Source: Pseudomonadota bacterium (GTDB lineage: Bacteria > Pseudomonadota > Alphaproteobacteria > Acetobacterales > Acetobacteraceae). From it: 5,542 bases of DNA. Shown in pieces: positions 1-5,427 of the stretch (the first letter of the stretch is position 1; every line of letters begins with the position of its first letter). Made by a program: the position numbers and the translations under genes. Where the stretch lies: contig JAJZHU010000167.1 in NCBI GenBank assembly GCA_021798375.1, forward strand, positions 1 through 5,542. The letters run 5' to 3'. The notes beneath the pieces are model-generated. The model searched no databases. It saw nothing but the letters and a program-made list of their open reading frames with translations, and was not told where the DNA came from.

Positions 1-1
1 C

Positions 2-472
2 CATCAGCACACTCTCGGCGTGCGGCTGATGATGGAACCCGGACGCTTTCTGATCGGCCCCGCCGGGCTGTTGCTCGCATCGGTGATTAGGGTAAAACAA
101 ACCGCGCACCGCCGCTTCGTGGTGCTTGACGCCGCCATGAACGATCTGATGCGCCCGGCCATGTACGATGCCTGGCACGGCATCGTGCCGGTGGCGCCCG
201 AATCTCTGCACGCGGGCGTTACGCCCGCCGATGTGGTCGGCCCGGTGTGCGAAACCGGCGACATCTTCGCCCGCGACCGCCTGCTGCCCGCGATCGAACC
301 CGGTCAGCGCGTGGCCTTGCTGGATGCCGGCGCTTACGGCGCCTCGATGAGTTCGACCTACAACGCCCGCCCGCGCGCGGCGGAAGTGTTGGTGGATAAC
401 GGCAAGACCCATCTGATCCGCGCCCGTCCCGGCGTGGAGTCCTTGTGGCGCGACGAGATCATTCCCGCATAA
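2..472 (+). CDS. lysA: Diaminopimelate decarboxylase, C-terminal part (5' end outside window)
   Basis: This PLP-dependent cytosolic enzyme decarboxylates meso-2,6-diaminopimelate to L-lysine, the last step of lysine synthesis. The visible 156 residues are the C-terminal beta-barrel part of a protein usually about 420 residues long; the frame is open from base 2. Family hallmarks are visible in order: EPGR at fragment residues 12-15 (substrate-binding Arg), YDAWHGI near 55-61, the GPVCETGD segment at about 80-87 with the active-site Cys contributed across the dimer, and GAYGASMSSTYNARPR near 110-125, whose Tyr residues lie by the cofactor and substrate. The gene ends with TAA at 470-472. Its last 14 bases overlap the end of the convergent ParB-like gene, so no terminator fits between them. 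Identification is by motif recognition and is strong; the N-terminal PLP-lysine domain is not in view. Confidence 0.96.
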   Translation, partial: HQHTLGVRLMMEPGRFLIGPAGLLLASVIRVKQTAHRRFVVLDAAMNDLMRPAMYDAWHGIVPVAPESLHAGVTPADVVGPVCETGDIFARDRLLPAIEPGQRVALLDAGAYGASMSSTYNARPRAAEVLVDNGKTHLIRARPGVESLWRDEIIPA

Positions 473-1112
473 CCCCGCCACTCCATCCGGGCAGGAACGA
501 CGCCTCGGGCATCGCCGCCAACTCCAGCGCCCGCGCCACGGCCCAATCGAAATCATTCGCCAACCACACCGAATCGATGTGTTTGCGCAAATAATCGGCC
601 CAGGCAAACTCGCTGAACGGCATCTGATCCTTGGCAAACCCGCCGCGCCGCCGCAACTCGCCGGCCAGGCTGCGATAGGGGTCGTCCACCATGTCCTTGA
701 TATGCGCGGGCAAAAAATCCAACCCCGCCCGTGCGCCATTCGTCAAATCGCCATTCGTCAAATCGCCGTTTGGGCCGCGGGCGCGAATCCAGCCGCGCGG
801 GTGCAACTCGCGCCAGAATTCATCCTCGGCCAGACGCGACAAATCCTCCACCAGATGAACCGCCAGCGAGGCTTCACCCTCTTCATACAAAACCCGTGCC
901 AGATGATGACCATCGAGCAAATAGAACCGCCCGCGCGGCCCCGCCACCACCGGAATCTGCTGCAATGCCAACAGCGCGTTTCGCTGCGCCCGATCCTTGG
1001 CCCGCCACTTCGCCCGCTTCACAGCCACCTCACGCAGCCCCAGGCTCATCTGCGTGGGGCGCAAATCGTCGATCGCCAGGTACCGAGGGGCAGAAGCAGG
1101 TGCGAATAGCAT
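459..1112 (-). CDS. ParB-like (ParBc_2 / ParB-Srx fold) protein of unknown role
   Basis: A 217-residue protein with a ParB/Srx-type N-terminal fold. Visible support is the LLDGHHLARVLYEEG segment at residues 65-79, where DGHH matches the conserved nucleotide-binding motif of ParB-like domains, followed by DDPYRSLAGELRRRGG (143-158) and SEFAWADYLRK (167-177), which recall the Pfam family 'putative ParB-like nuclease'. No helix-turn-helix DNA-binding domain and no partner parA are visible, so a chromosome-partition role should not be assumed; such stand-alone proteins are uncharacterised. ATG at 1110-1112 is used although no good Shine-Dalgarno precedes it. An in-frame 15-bp tandem duplication gives DLTNGDLTNG at residues 117-126, in a probable surface loop. 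The gene converges on lysA with a 14-bp tail overlap. It lies in the same direction as the beta-propeller gene but 114 bp downstream of it, behind a hairpin. Confidence 0.75.
   Translation of the reverse strand: MLFAPASAPRYLAIDDLRPTQMSLGLREVAVKRAKWRAKDRAQRNALLALQQIPVVAGPRGRFYLLDGHHLARVLYEEGEASLAVHLVEDLSRLAEDEFWRELHPRGWIRARGPNGDLTNGDLTNGARAGLDFLPAHIKDMVDDPYRSLAGELRRRGGFAKDQMPFSEFAWADYLRKHIDSVWLANDFDWAVARALELAAMPEASFLPGWSGGVMRE
735..764. repeat. Perfect 15-bp tandem duplication inside the ParB-like gene
   Basis: The unit gccattcgtcaaatc occurs twice head to tail (735-749 and 750-764). Read on the minus strand it encodes two copies of a five-residue unit, so the duplication preserves the frame. 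The two copies are identical, which suggests a recent slippage event and a site likely to vary in length between strains. Confidence 0.95.
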
Positions 1113-1157
1113 GAGGCCAAAGCTATCAAACTGTGCCGGAAAAGGCGAGTCCCCCGC

Positions 1158-1237
1158 AATTACACAATTACGGTGACCAATTACGCAGAAATTACGGTAA
1201 TGCCGTGGCGGGCGCCGTCCACACCATCACCGTAATT
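1158..1237. repeat. Cluster of AATTAC repeats (four direct, one inverted)
   Basis: AATTAC is present at 1158-1163, 1166-1171, 1179-1184 and 1190-1195, and its complement GTAATT at 1232-1237. The copies at 1166-1176 and 1227-1237 form a perfect 11-bp inverted repeat (aattacggtga / tcaccgtaatt). Bases 1191-1201 are also a small palindrome of 5-bp arms around one base. The cluster lies in the spacer between the beta-propeller gene and the ParB-like gene, with its last copy inside the former's 3' end. Copies may be protein-binding sites in front of the ParB-like gene, or parts of RNA hairpins after the beta-propeller gene; the sequence does not decide between these. Confidence 0.7.
1190..1237 (-). 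terminator. Long hairpin at the 3' end of the beta-propeller gene (possible terminator or RNA-stability element)
   Basis: Arms 1190-1208 and 1219-1237 are complementary at 16 of 19 positions around a 10-nt loop. In the minus-strand RNA two of the three mismatches become G-U pairs, leaving only one unpaired position, so the structure favours that strand. The stop codon TGA (1227-1229) and the two preceding codons lie inside the 5' arm. No U-rich tract follows the 3' arm, so this is not a textbook intrinsic terminator; it may instead be a 3'-end-protecting hairpin or work with Rho. Confidence 0.5.
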
Positions 1238-2348
1238 CTTTCGGCAGTTCATCTCGAAGCAATACGCTACCTGAACGCTTATCGATCTCATAGAGCACGT
1301 CCGGCCCGTCGGTCAGGTAAAGCACCCCTCCAACGACCAATGGAGGACCATCAATTTTCCCCTTGAGATCATGACTCCATACCTGCTTTCCCGTCACCAC
1401 GCTAATATCACTCAACCATGTACTGAAATCCGCAGCGGGGGACAGTAGATAGACATTATCGTAATCAGAAGCAATTGGATCGGGCTGAAGACCTCCATCG
1501 CCGGTCGCTATCGGCAACTCCCATGCTGCATGTCCGTCAGATACGTCAAATGCCCACAAGAATCCCTTACGAGCGATGAACGGCATGCCGCTGTAGCCAA
1601 CAAAAAACAAGAATCGATCGTTCACGGAAATCGCTATCGGATAAATGCGCCGATCTGAAACCGCTTTCCATACGACTGAGTTTGTTCGGGTGCGGAAGGC
1701 TTCAATCGTACCATCGCCGATGACTTTGAATATGGTATCAGCTCTGGCATCAATAATGTTTGCCGTTGAAGCATTCTTCTTAACTATTAGGCCGTTTGTT
1801 GCACTAAGGACGTAGGCATCTGTATATATTCTCCCGTTCGTATAGACGAGTTGATATATCGACCCTGGGCCACCCGGCTCATACTTCCAAATCCTCTTTC
1901 CAGTTTCAGCATCGAGTGCCTGCACCCCCATGCCTGTGGAGGTCGCCAGGAAGACGGTTTTGTTGTCACCCGTTATATGTGCTGTTTGAATTGCTGTGGA
2001 CCATTTGAGTGAACCATTGTCTGTATTGAGACCAGTGACGGTCGACATATCATCAGAAACATAGGCTACTGTTCCGCCATGAACAATTGGCCCCACATCA
2101 ACTGTTCCAGCCGATACGTGAGAAGTCCAGATCACGCGATTCAACCCTTTGTCAAGACACTGAATTTCATGTTCCCGCGCTATATATATGCGATCTATTT
2201 CGCCCGAAGGTGTAGTTGTCATAGCAATTCTTGCACCTCTGAGAGCGCCTATACTTTGCGCAGCAATCTTGCTGGAACGGCAAATCCCTTTGCCCACTAG
2301 AAGGACGACGCTAAGAAATATGCCTATAAAAACCGCGCTGACTTTCAT
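1227..2348 (-). CDS. Membrane-anchored PQQ-type (PQQ-like) beta-propeller protein
   Basis: A 373-residue protein with one N-terminal hydrophobic segment at about residues 4-19 (VSAVFIGIFLSVVLLV). It is an uncleaved anchor or signal peptide that would place the rest in the periplasm. The remainder is built of about eight blade repeats with the PQQ-like pattern 'aldaxtGkxxW': near 62-78, 104-120, 142-157, 180-192 (degenerate), 214-229, 264-280, 313-328 and 352-366. Good examples are VQALDAETGKRIWKYE and VVTGKQVWSHDL. No enzyme-specific residues of quinoprotein dehydrogenases were recognised and no lipobox is present, so a scaffold or binding role, as in BamB-like proteins, is more likely than catalysis; BamB itself is a lipoprotein. 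ATG at 2346-2348 follows a strong Shine-Dalgarno. The gene starts 15 nt after the hydrolase-like gene, so the two are probably co-transcribed. Its G+C is low: 24 of 60 bases in 1741-1800, against 43 of 60 in 181-240 within lysA, suggesting horizontal origin. Confidence 0.85.
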   Translation of the reverse strand: MKVSAVFIGIFLSVVLLVGKGICRSSKIAAQSIGALRGARIAMTTTPSGEIDRIYIAREHEIQCLDKGLNRVIWTSHVSAGTVDVGPIVHGGTVAYVSDDMSTVTGLNTDNGSLKWSTAIQTAHITGDNKTVFLATSTGMGVQALDAETGKRIWKYEPGGPGSIYQLVYTNGRIYTDAYVLSATNGLIVKKNASTANIIDARADTIFKVIGDGTIEAFRTRTNSVVWKAVSDRRIYPIAISVNDRFLFFVGYSGMPFIARKGFLWAFDVSDGHAAWELPIATGDGGLQPDPIASDYDNVYLLSPAADFSTWLSDISVVTGKQVWSHDLKGKIDGPPLVVGGVLYLTDGPDVLYEIDKRSGSVLLRDELPKELR

Positions 2349-2355
2349 CTCAATA

Positions 2356-2361
2356 CCCTCC
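2356..2361 (-). promoter_or_regulatory. Shine-Dalgarno of the beta-propeller gene
   Basis: On the minus strand GGAGGG lies 7 nt before the ATG at 2346-2348, wholly within the 15-nt gap after the upstream gene's stop. It fixes this start and supports separate translation of the second gene from a shared transcript. Confidence 0.8.
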
Positions 2362-2363
2362 GA

Positions 2364-3377
2364 TCAATGGTTTGGTGCCGGTACGAACAGAAATACATCG
2401 CCCACCCGAGGCGGATGACCAGGGAGCACGTCGCCGAGGTTATGTAGCATTTGCGAGGTCGGCGGAGCCCCACCCGGTCGCACGATGAAGAACGTGGCGT
2501 TTGTTGTGGGGCCCTCAGTTAGCACATACCTGAGCGCATCAGTCGCGTTCTGGGCACCTGTTCCGGTCGCATCCCCTCGCATGTAATCGTTGTAGTTGCG
2601 GCCCCCACCCCCCTGCAAATCGCGCGAATTTATTACACTTCCGTTGTGAACGAATTCTGATTTCCCACTGTCTATACGGTTCTGGATGACAGAAGCCAGC
2701 GCCTTAGCCTCTGCGGGAGTCTGGGTCGTCTTCTCTGCGTACGCTGCTGCCGCTTGTTGTTGTTGCGCTGGAGTGAGTGTGGTCGTAGTTAGAGAAGTTC
2801 CGGTGTTCTGCTGTCGGGCCTCACCTCCCGGCATCTTTGACGACGGCGTATTTTGCGCTAACTGCGTTCCACCCGCCCCCCCGACGGAGTCAGGTCTGCC
2901 CTGCGCTTCTCCACCAGCTAATGCGCCGGCCACCTTGGCCAACCCTCCCAGGAATATTGTGCCATGCTCCTGCAACTGCTTTGCCAGCAGCGCCCCAGCC
3001 TTGTCGACGGTCACCTCAACCGCATTTTTGACGTTGGCCACCACATTGCGCACCATCCCGCGCACGTCCTCGCCGGTATCCTGTGTCCATTGCGCGACAC
3101 GGCGGAAGCTTGCCCGATCTACCCCACCCAAAGCCGCGATTTTTTGCACCGCCTGATGCAACACCGCACGGCCCCGATCTTGTGCCAGCCAACTACGGAA
3201 CATGCCCGCGACGGCAGGCGGCATGAAGCGTATCGCGGCCTCGATCGCTCGGTCGGAAGCCGCGTTCAAGCAATTGGTGCATGGCGCTATCTTGCCATCG
3301 TCGGCATGTGGGCAAGTCCCGCTGCCGAAATAGCCATGATCTTCCCGTCCCTGGCACTGCCAACTATCTCTCGACAT
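2364..3377 (-). CDS. Cell-wall-hydrolase-like (SleB/CwlJ-type) protein with Cys-rich N-terminus
   Basis: A 337-residue protein not recognised as a named gene. Residues 1-40 hold four Cys (C8, C22, C33, C36, the last two as CxxC) and two nearby His (H14, H24), a possible metal-binding or disulfide knot. Residues about 42-155 are mostly helical; 156-205 is a Gly/Gln/Thr-rich linker. Residues about 206-300 resemble the Hydrolase_2 (SleB-type) lysozyme-like fold: AYAEKTTQT followed by AEAKALASVIQNRI (223-235) recalls the family pattern 'YGEARGE...AVASVILNR', which would make E215 the candidate catalytic Glu, and NATFFI (293-298) fits the core strand. If correct it cleaves peptidoglycan, but the match is weak and activity is unproven. 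There is no signal peptide. ATG at 3375-3377 is preferred because upstream in-frame starts (TTG 3452, ATG 3425) lie in or before the putative promoter; SD is weak. It probably forms a two-gene operon with the beta-propeller gene. Confidence 0.7.
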   Translation of the reverse strand: MSRDSWQCQGREDHGYFGSGTCPHADDGKIAPCTNCLNAASDRAIEAAIRFMPPAVAGMFRSWLAQDRGRAVLHQAVQKIAALGGVDRASFRRVAQWTQDTGEDVRGMVRNVVANVKNAVEVTVDKAGALLAKQLQEHGTIFLGGLAKVAGALAGGEAQGRPDSVGGAGGTQLAQNTPSSKMPGGEARQQNTGTSLTTTTLTPAQQQQAAAAYAEKTTQTPAEAKALASVIQNRIDSGKSEFVHNGSVINSRDLQGGGGRNYNDYMRGDATGTGAQNATDALRYVLTEGPTTNATFFIVRPGGAPPTSQMLHNLGDVLPGHPPRVGDVFLFVPAPNH

Positions 3378-3415
3378 GTTATAAAACTCGCTAAAATACA
3401 GACATAAAGTTAGTT

Positions 3416-3445
3416 TTAATAACATTATTTTGCTCAGCGGGTCAA
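3416..3445 (-). promoter_or_regulatory. Putative sigma70-type promoter of the hydrolase/beta-propeller pair
   Basis: On the minus strand TTGACC (3440-3445) resembles a -35 box. It is followed by an 18-bp spacer and TATTAA (3416-3421), preceded by TG one base upstream as in an extended -10. The area is locally AT-rich. Transcription would begin near 3409, leaving a leader of roughly 30 nt before ATG 3377. This is judged by eye from consensus only. Confidence 0.4.
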
Positions 3446-3464
3446 GCAGCAAGCGTGGGTCGGG

Positions 3465-3479
3465 CGTGGCCCGGCCACG
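3465..3479. repeat. GC-rich palindrome downstream of zapE
   Basis: cgtggcc (3465-3471) and ggccacg (3473-3479) are perfect 7-bp complementary arms around one base. As RNA it would fold with a small loop. It lies 25 bp after the zapE stop in the zapE-to-hydrolase spacer (3378-3503). It could act as a terminator for zapE, but no U tract follows on the minus strand; a dispersed REP-like element is the alternative. Confidence 0.4.
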
Positions 3480-3503
3480 GTCGTTTGGATGCGTACCCGC
3501 ACA

Positions 3504-4670
3504 CTACGTCAGATGCGGCAAATCCAGATATTCCTGGCTCTGCATCTCGATCAAACGCGAAGCCGTGCGCTCGAACGCCTTGGCCCCGTCGCCCTTTTCA
3601 TACAAAGCATCCGGCGGCGCCGCGGCCGAGGCCACCAACTTCACCCGATGATCATACAGCGCGTCGATCAGCGTGATAAAACGCCGCGCCTTGTCGTAAT
3701 TCTGCGGCGACAGCACCGGCACATCATCCAGCACCAGCGTGTGAAAATGGGTGGCCAGCGTCAGATAATCGCCCGGGCCCAAAGGCTTGCCGCACAGAGC
3801 TTCAAAATCGAACCGCGCCACGCCTTGCGCCGCCACCGGCACCTCGACCCGCCGCCCCATCACCAACAGATGCATCGGGGCCGCCTTGGCATCGCCCGAC
3901 AACACGCCGAATGCCCGGTCCAACGCCGCCCGCGGGCGCGGGCCAGACGTGGCAACCCAGCTTGGCAGTAAATGCAAGCGTGCCCGGCGGTAATCGCGCA
4001 CCCCATCCAGCACCATCACATCCAGATATTTCTTGATCAGCCCAATGAACGGCAAAAACGCATCGCGGCCGGGGCGGCCCAGAAACAAATCATCCGGCGT
4101 GGTGTTCGATGTTGCCACCACCACCACGCCGCGCGCGAACAAGGCCTCGAACAAACGGCCCAAAATCATCGCGTCGGCGATATCATTGATCTGAAACTCG
4201 TCGAAACACAGCAACGCCGCGTCCGACGCGATCTGATCCGCCAGCGGCGGAATCGGATCCGCTCCACCGGGATTTTCTCGCTTCCAGGCAAAGATCCGCT
4301 TGTGCGCCTCTTGCATGAACTGATGGAAATGAATGCGTCTCTTGCGCGCCACCAACGCCTCGGCAAAGAACAAATCCATCAACATCGACTTGCCGCGGCC
4401 AACCTCGCCCACCAGATAAAGCCCGCCCGGATGATCCTCGGGCGCTTCGTCAAACAGCTTTTTGCGGAACAGGCGGACAAGCAAATTCTCGTCGCCTCGT
4501 TTTACGGATGGTTCATAATGCTTCAGTTTCTGCCACAAATCCTGCAACCGTTCGGCCGCCAAAGCCTGGGCGGGATCGGTTTTCAAGGCTCCCGCGGCCA
4601 GCAGGCCGCGATAGGCGGGCAACGGTCCCTGGTGGACGGCCATCTCATTCATGCTGCGCTGCAAACTCAT
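3504..4670 (-). CDS. zapE: Cell division protein ZapE (AFG1-like P-loop ATPase)
   Basis: A 388-residue AFG1/LACE1-type ATPase, close to the usual family length of about 375. In Escherichia coli ZapE acts at the division septum, binding FtsZ in an ATP-dependent way; mitochondrial homologues act in respiratory-complex turnover. Visible motifs in order: PLPAYRGLLAAGALKTDPAQ (16-35), the conserved N-terminal segment; Walker A GEVGRGKS (88-95); IHFHQFM (113-119); Walker B LLCFDEFQ (153-160); sensor-like VVVATSN (183-189) with N189; RDAFLPFI (202-209); and the C-terminal YDHRVKL (339-345) and FERTASRLIEMQSQEYL (367-382). All key residues look intact. It is divergent from the oxygenase gene and followed 126 bp later by the hydrolase-like gene. 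The start at ATG 4668-4670 lacks a clear Shine-Dalgarno; ATGs at residues 7 and 10 are alternatives, and an imperfect hairpin abuts the chosen start. Confidence 0.95.
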   Translation of the reverse strand: MSLQRSMNEMAVHQGPLPAYRGLLAAGALKTDPAQALAAERLQDLWQKLKHYEPSVKRGDENLLVRLFRKKLFDEAPEDHPGGLYLVGEVGRGKSMLMDLFFAEALVARKRRIHFHQFMQEAHKRIFAWKRENPGGADPIPPLADQIASDAALLCFDEFQINDIADAMILGRLFEALFARGVVVVATSNTTPDDLFLGRPGRDAFLPFIGLIKKYLDVMVLDGVRDYRRARLHLLPSWVATSGPRPRAALDRAFGVLSGDAKAAPMHLLVMGRRVEVPVAAQGVARFDFEALCGKPLGPGDYLTLATHFHTLVLDDVPVLSPQNYDKARRFITLIDALYDHRVKLVASAAAPPDALYEKGDGAKAFERTASRLIEMQSQEYLDLPHLT

Positions 4671-4692
4671 AATGCTTCGATAGCGAAGTATT
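4671..4692. promoter_or_regulatory. Imperfect palindrome abutting the zapE start codon
   Basis: Arms 4671-4679 (aatgcttcg) and 4684-4692 (cgaagtatt) match at 8 of 9 positions around the loop atag. The element occupies the place where the zapE Shine-Dalgarno should be. Next to it, 4691-4705 is a second inverted repeat, ttgtt-aaaaa-aacaa. Either may be an operator in the 116-bp divergent spacer or a leader hairpin limiting zapE translation; no regulator is identifiable. Confidence 0.4.
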
Positions 4693-4774
4693 GTTAAAAA
4701 AACAACGGCGCGCCTCGCATTACTGCCCCACTTTTTTCTCGACCCATCCGCGTGCTATCTACCGCCACCTTGCC

Positions 4775-4780
4775 GGGAGA
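4775..4780 (+). promoter_or_regulatory. Shine-Dalgarno of the oxygenase-like gene
   Basis: GGGAGA lies 6 nt before ATG 4787-4789. It decides the start in favour of this ATG over in-frame codons reaching back to 4691, which would overlap the palindromes and add residues unlike the family. Confidence 0.65.
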
Positions 4781-4786
4781 CAATCG

Positions 4787-5419
4787 ATGAACCAACTCGA
4801 CTACGCCGCCCTCGCCGCCGCCCCGGTGGAGCGCGACCCGTTCCCCTATCTGCTGGTCGAGGGTTTCGTGTATCCTCAGCTTCTGTCGGCCATCACCGGC
4901 GGATTGCCAAAGCTGGAACGCGGCGGCTCGTTCCCGCCCGCGTCGCTGTCGATGGGGGATGCCGCGCGCGATCTGTTCGCGGAAATTCAAGGCCCGCGTT
5001 TGCGCGATCTGGTGGCGCAAAAATTCGATCTCGACCTAAACGACAGCCCCACCATGGTCACGTTGCGTGGCTATTGCCGCGAGAAGGATGGGCGAATCCA
5101 TTGCGACAGCACCGCCAAGCTTGTCACCGTGCTGCTCTATCTCAACCCGCCAAACGACGCCTGGTCGCGTTCGGCGGGCTGTCTGCGCCTGTTGCGCGGC
5201 CCCGGCGACCTTGAAAATTTCGTCCGCGAAGTGCCGCCGGAAAACGGCACGCTGCTGGTCTTCCCCAACAGCCCCCACGCCTGGCACGGCCACAAGCAAT
5301 TCATCGGCCCGCGTTACACCGTGCAGTTGAATTACATGACCAACGACAACAAGGCCCGCAGCGAATTGCGCCGCCACCGGATTTCCGCCTTCCTCAAACG
5401 CTTTACCCCGGCCGCCTGA
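4787..5419 (+). CDS. 2-oxoglutarate/Fe(II)-dependent oxygenase family protein
   Basis: A 210-residue cytosolic protein with the double-stranded beta-helix signature of 2OG/Fe(II) oxygenases. The iron-binding HxD is H105-C-D107 in GRIHCDS, followed by the strand KLVTVLLYLNPP (111-122). The distal His lies in SPHAWHGH (H164 or H167, the latter in the typical 'WHG' setting), and R176 in GPRYTVQLNYM is the expected 2OG-carboxylate ligand. The order, the spacing of about 60 residues between HxD and the distal His, and the overall size fit prolyl-hydroxylase-like (2OG-FeII_Oxy_3) members. The substrate is unknown: protein hydroxylation and small-molecule oxidation are both possible. The next gene, apparently hslO, begins 8 nt after its stop, implying a shared transcript. 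Codon use is GC-rich like the core genes. No symbol is justified. Confidence 0.85.
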   Translation: MNQLDYAALAAAPVERDPFPYLLVEGFVYPQLLSAITGGLPKLERGGSFPPASLSMGDAARDLFAEIQGPRLRDLVAQKFDLDLNDSPTMVTLRGYCREKDGRIHCDSTAKLVTVLLYLNPPNDAWSRSAGCLRLLRGPGDLENFVREVPPENGTLLVFPNSPHAWHGHKQFIGPRYTVQLNYMTNDNKARSELRRHRISAFLKRFTPAA

Positions 5420-5427
5420 AAGCACTC

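Noticed and set aside
1158..1196. AATTAC repeats as a CRISPR or iteron origin
   Set aside because: Units are too short and spacing is irregular (8, 13, 11), with no cas or replication gene nearby.
1227..2348. Quinoprotein dehydrogenase
   Set aside because: The protein is too short, lacks recognisable active-site and calcium-binding residues and a cytochrome partner; only the structural blade repeats are present.
2686..3156. + strand open frame opposite the hydrolase-like gene
   Set aside because: The product is Ala/Pro/Ser/Cys-rich without recognisable domains and has no ribosome binding site; it is a shadow frame.
3378..3452. Longer N-terminus of the hydrolase-like protein starting at TTG 3452 or ATG 3425
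   Set aside because: The extra residues would overlap the best promoter candidate and the AT-rich leader, and TTG has no good Shine-Dalgarno. The hydrophobic stretch LLKLTLCLYF is short and followed by no cleavage site, but a signal-like extension cannot be fully excluded.
1113..3503. Attachment-site direct repeats flanking the accessory pair
   Set aside because: No shared direct repeat longer than a few bases was seen between the two flanking spacers, and there is no tRNA or integrase.
3972..4697. Long + strand open frame opposite zapE
   Set aside because: Its translation is Gln/Arg/His-rich and low in family-like features, typical of the complement of a GC-rich gene; zapE has a full set of motifs on the other strand.
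4691..4786. Longer start of the oxygenase-like gene
   Set aside because: It would read through the A-rich palindrome and lacks a ribosome binding site; GGGAGA before ATG 4787 is clearly better.
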